DNA of 64,000 nt from Gnetum montanum. Its lineage: Eukaryota; Streptophyta; Gnetopsida; Gnetales; Gnetaceae. This document shows positions 59,901-64,000 of the stretch, piece after piece. Each line of letters begins with the position of its first letter. Within the stretch, counting starts at the first letter, position 1. Made by a program: the position numbers and the translations under genes. The notes below the pieces were generated by a model. It worked only from the letters and a program-made list of their open reading frames with translations. It was not told the origin of the DNA and searched no databases. Location of the stretch: the NCBI GenBank assembly GCA_015680685.1, contig MNCI01019108.1:959272-1023271 (forward strand), in the 5' to 3' direction.

Positions 59901-62298
59901 GATACAATGGATGATGGAGAGATAGGGTGGCCAACCACATTAGTCTATGAAAAATTTGGAGGACTTTTAGGTTAGAAGAATGGTCATTTTTGGGATTTGG
60001 GTTTCAAACCATTCGATTGGAAAGTTGGCTATAAGTTGACAGCCCTAGTAGTGTTAGGTTGTTGTAGTTGTGGTGGAATTTTTTCCTACATAGATGGAGC
60101 AAGAGGTAATTGGGTGAAGGGTGGACGAGCATGTGCTAAACAATGAGAAGGATGATAGGGATATGGGGTTTCCCCTCTAGTAGATGGAGAATGAATTATG
60201 TGATACTTTGGAGGGTAGTAGTGATGTTGAAAAGAAACATGGCTAGAAGAGTCACATAGAGACATTGGTTGCTAAACATAGTACCCATATGGATCTGGCT
60301 ACCTATAAGGGTATTGCTACCTTGGTGGTGATATTCCCCATGATTGTGGATGTTCCCACTACTGGTACTACTCATATGGCTATGGTGGAGCTCCACTTGG
60401 ATAATAAGCTTGTTGATGCTAGTGGAACTAACTTGGATTGCCTTGAGGATAAGGTAATTTTCTGGTAGCTTGCCTTCTTGCCAGTCTAGGATTCAATGTG
60501 TACACCCCAGACTCCTGCAAGTGTGACACGATAGGAAAACAACCTTTAGGATGTTTGTATTGGCAAATTTCACACCCACCATCATCATCTAGTTTTGACC
60601 TTGCAACCTCTTCTACTGCAACAGCTTTTCCCTTACCCCTTTGGTAGGCACGTTCAACTTCTTTCCACCTCCTGTGGTTACAATCACTACTCTACTCTCT
60701 TCATTCTTTTGTAATCTTTAGAGTAGTTTGAAATTTTTCATCCAACGAATCACACATTTTATCTACCTTCGCTGAAATTTTAGACATAGACTTTTGGATC
60801 GGTAAGATTTTTCTATTCACCATCTCATCAAGTGGTGGCTCCTCCTTGTTGTTGCAAAATCAGATTTTCCTTTTTCTAATGGAAGAATTCCAATTATATT
60901 CCTCATAACTTTTCCATTTTCTTAGTTCTTCTTCTTCTTTGGCTACCTGCTCTATTAGCCTTTGGAACTGATGGGTTCTAAGTTATGATAGTCTTCCTTG
61001 GGCATAAACCCCAAGAGTTCTTCTCATTTCTAATTTGAGTCCATCTATGATATTGCGAAGTTGTTCCTGCTAAGAATAATCATGGCCAAGGCATTAGTGT
61101 ATGATAGAATAGTATCTGCCCATGGTGATGTCCAAGGCTTCATGTATTACTTGCTTCCATCCTTGGTTCTACCTTCTTAGATTAGACACTCAAGAGTATG
61201 TTTAATATTTATCATTGAACAACATTCTACTCCACCTACAGATAGATTCTAGCTCCAAGGACTAATACTAGCTTTTAGCTTCCTTGATAAATGTCTCAGG
61301 AAATAGCTTTAATTTCTGCAAATCGTTTTCAATGTTTTGTAAGGGACAAGCATCATGAAAGGCTTGAAGATGTGTCTATGAATTAGATTTATATCCTACC
61401 TTAAATCTAGAGATATTGTTCATGCAAAGTCGCTTGATCCAACTATCTTACACATGCATGATTGGAATTTTCACTACCTCTGCGATATTTAGAATACTCT
61501 GAGTTTCTAGCAAAGGCTCATCATCATCATTATTTTTATGATGCATATGATGTCCTTTGCTACCCCTTTGTTCATGGTGGGCTTAGCGATCATTATTGTC
61601 TCATTTTTCACCTTCATCATGGTTTTCCTTTCAGCGGCATCTATCAAAATCAGAAGAGGAAGAAGAAGATGCAAATGAAGAGGATGAAGAAGAAAGAGAA
61701 CTACCACCACCATGGTCTCTACCACCTTCTTTACACTTGTCACGGTGATGTTTATTAGCTTTTTTTTGTTGTCTTGATGCTTGCCTAAGCCCTTGCTTAG
61801 ACTCCCACTTTTACTTGAACCTAGATTGTTGATAGTGGATGCTAGCTTCAGGTTCAAGCCCCCATCACCAATATCAAGGGGTGGAGAATCTTCATGTTGA
61901 GAACCCCTAGAGGGAGGATCCTCATTTTTTATGTTGAGAAGGAGCAAGGGATTGGTGAACCATTTTTCCTTCATAGCCTCATGGTGCTTTTCTTGATGTT
62001 GATCTCTCCTACATTGTGTTTCAGTGGAATAGTAGTCCTGGTAGTCATAGTCTTGCGCAACATACTATTCTTGAAGATCTTGGATGCCAAACCTCTTAAG
62101 AGTTTGGAGCAACATCCTGAGCATAGATCAATTAAGAGGCATTACAATGTTTCCCTCCATATCTCACCACCATAATTGTTCATCTTGGTGCAGGATGAAG
62201 TTGAAGTTAGGCACATACTCATCTAGATGAGTATATACCACCTTGCATTCTTGAGGCACTAGCGATTTAGTATCATTGTGCTTGTGAGAAGAAGACAT
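59901..62298 (-). pseudogene. Element D gag
   Basis: ATG 62298 gives MSSSHKHNDTKSLVPQECKV and VYTHLDEYVPNFNFILHQDE, the best-preserved N-terminus of the family. A zinc knuckle CEICQYKHPKGCF lies near 60570-60530 with C-x2-C-x3-H-x3-C spacing, followed by PIVSHLQESGVYTLNP as in B. The middle gag core is worn (61400-61000). Tyr/Gly/Pro-rich linker at 60500-60100. Confidence 0.78.
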
Positions 62299-62434
62299 TA
62301 TGAAATTGAAATAAGTTATTAGTGTGCTTAAATTATTGTATTTATTTTGAGAGTGCTTTTTGACCTTAGGGTTCATTCAATGATGTTCATGATTTTCACT
62401 ATACCTAGATAGCGCATGTTTCAAACAAAAAGAG

Positions 62435-62452
62435 TCCCTAGCAACAACACAA
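62435..62452 (-). promoter_or_regulatory. Element D primer-binding site (tRNA-Asp-like, worn)
   Basis: TTGTGTTGTTGCTAGGGA, one base inside the LTR, matches TGGCGCCGTTGCCGGGGA at 12 of 18 positions. Confidence 0.6.
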
Positions 62453-62453
62453 A

Positions 62454-63352
62454 TAATGAGTGGTGAGTACCCCTACGCTCAACTATACAAATCACTAAGT
62501 GTTCACGTGTGATCTAGTTGAATTTTATGGAGTCTATGTCTTTCAGTACACTAATCTCTAGGAAGTGAAGTTGCCCTAATAGTCATTCATTGTCTTCCCA
62601 ATTACACTTGTGATATACAAAGGTATGGTTAAGTGTAATCAAGGCATATGATTTTTATTATTTTTATGTTTTATGTTTTGGGTGCTTAAAATAAAGGATG
62701 GAAGGAATGAAGTAATTTAATTGCTAATTTAATCTAACTAAATACACCTAACTAATCCTAACATAAGCATCTGTTCCCACTTTCCATACAGATCCTGAAT
62801 ACATTTAGTGCTACTAGGTTACCAAATGTTAATGTTACTGGTATTACCAAGTGCCAAGTGTATGCTCAAAGTGGTCATACTTATGTGCTTAAATAATTGC
62901 TACTTAATCTAGCTTAGGTTAGCTTAGTTTAGCCTAATTTATTATTTAATTACTTAAAGCATTAAAGGAAATCACATAAAACATTAAATGCATAAGTAAT
63001 TAATTAATATATTTCCAAGTGCTGAAAGGTTTATCAAAAGGCTTGTTTTTATTGTCGTTCACACTGCTATGCTTAGGTACTTAGAATAAAGATTCATACA
63101 CTCTTTAACTCCTGTTGCAGGCACTTAGAAAAATATTCTAACTCTCAAATGAAAAAATTGCAAGAGCTCCACTACAATTATGACAATACTTACCATAAAC
63201 ATGATAGGTGAGTGTGTATTTATAGAATTTATTATAGAGCTATGTTGATAGGGCCTCATAAATGCATCAAACACTACATCGATGAGCCCTTGTTGATGGG
63301 GCAACACCACATTGATGAGGGCTCGTTGACGCAACACTTTGATGCCTCATTA
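62454..63352 (-). repeat. Element D 5' LTR (~899 bp)
   Basis: Plus-strand boundaries TAATGAGTGGTGAG (TGATGAG with one change) and ...GATGCCTCATTA. TATA box TATAAATA at 63224-63217. It aligns with 36877-37644. Confidence 0.8.
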
Positions 63353-64000
63353 GTGTTTATATTGAATCGATTAATGAGGAATTATAGGAATTTTCTCTAT
63401 TTTTCAACAATCTTCTTTCAATAATAGTCTGAGAGAAGGATCATGTATATGATATCATACATTTTCAATTCCCTTTTCTTCAACTAAATCTTGTTCCTAC
63501 TCCAATTAAGGTTGATATATGGTTAGAAATTGAGTTTGTAAAACCTATCAGTAGTAGGCCAATGAATCCTCCATACAATTTATTCTTATAAAAAAGACCT
63601 TACAAGAGTAAAAGGAAGGTATTCAATATTGAGAGTAGTGATCTAATCATTGGATCAATAATAAAATTAGTTAACCATATAGAAAAATATTTGTCCTTAC
63701 TTTCTAATGATTACTACAATAGAAACTACATACAAAGTATTATCATGGAAGATATTAGAAGAACATGGAAAATAATGTTTACAATGAGCTCTAATGATCA
63801 AATATTGATCATTATACATGAATTTGAATCTAATCATGTTATTTGGAATGGAAATCATGTTATTAAGATAATGAAATATTTTGAACTAGAGATTAATAAG
63901 GCATAACATATAATTCATGGGATCCCAAGTAGTACATTCTAGAATTACTTATGTAATTTTAAGAAAGGACATATGTTTTAAGCATGGAAACATAGGAAAT
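63353..64000. other. Unassigned DNA right of element D
   Basis: AT-rich. A 71-codon open frame at 63691-63906 (plus) has no recognisable motif. It may be part of another old repeat running out of the window. Confidence 0.3.

Larger units (their letters stand above)
36876..63352 (-). mobile_element. Element D: Athila-type element split by element B
   Basis: Minus strand. 5' LTR 62454-63352, primer-binding site, gag, protease, RT, RNase H, integrase, spacer, internal promoter, third ORF (54034 to 51520, then 38223 to ~37907), polypurine tract, 3' LTR 36876-37644 (outer ~80 bp missing). Subtracting B and its duplicated target leaves ~13.2 kb, close to the 13.3 kb of B. All genes are heavily decayed, so D is probably older than B. 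Confidence 0.85.

Noticed and set aside
61507-61974. 155-codon open frame in D
   Set aside because: Only its first part follows the D gag frame; the later Val/Leu/Met-rich text is a shifted frame of the charged gag linker.
63691-63906. 71-codon open frame as a gene
   Set aside because: No motif, AT-rich composition equal to its surroundings, no supporting context.

Overview
This is nuclear DNA of a seed plant. One ordinary intron-rich plant gene lies at the left edge. The other ~56 kb is intergenic sequence built almost wholly from decayed retroelements, mainly nested Ty3/gypsy LTR retrotransposons of Athila type. The species cannot be named from the sequence. No bacterial, organellar or DNA-virus genes are visible.

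Layout. 198-7150 (minus): a homologue of PLAA/DOA1/UFD3 (WD40 + PFU + PUL), the CDC48/p97 ubiquitin cofactor. Eighteen exons join in one open frame of 646 codons; the last exon(s) lie beyond the left edge. Two of its introns hold small RTE-type LINE fragments. 7151-12261: intergenic sequence with a tRNA-related SINE, a probable 2.8-kb solo LTR (8083-10878) and a block of ~20-bp palindromic modules. 12262-13024 and 21086-22232 (plus): two pieces of an old Ty3/gypsy element (Z). They are split by element A (13025-~21085, minus), which has lost its 5' half. 22233-26843: AT-rich DNA with two more SINE copies, a ~1.6-kb tandem array of tRNA-head-like units and a degenerate ~130-bp repeat. 26844-36803 (minus): element C, complete, with 5-bp target duplication ATTCA. 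~36876-63352 (minus): element D, broken by insertion of element B (38229-51514, plus, 13.3 kb, both LTRs, target duplication CCAGG/CTAGG). 63353-64000: unassigned.

A, B, C and D are one extended family. They share LTR ends (TGATGA...TCATCA), a primer-binding site resembling tRNA-Asp, a single gag-protease-RT-RNase H-integrase frame and a long post-pol region. Beyond pol, A, B and D carry a ~950-codon ORF: an N-terminal globular part, a proline-rich linker and a long coiled coil, with no visible signal peptide or membrane anchor. It is preceded by (i) paired hairpins whose stems co-vary between copies, (ii) an internal TATA box with GTATAC modules like those of the LTR U3, and (iii) a short leader intron whose 3' splice site directly abuts the ATG. 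This looks like a separately transcribed, spliced third gene inside the retrotransposon, and is the most interesting structure in the window. C keeps the leader relic but has lost the ORF.

All element ORFs are broken. In B the stops are largely C-to-T changes at glutamine codons, as expected of long-methylated DNA. Three of four integrases have Asn at the first catalytic Asp. Nothing here except the PLAA-like gene is likely to make a functional protein. All readings were made by eye from the sequence; family names rest on motif recognition, not on a database search.
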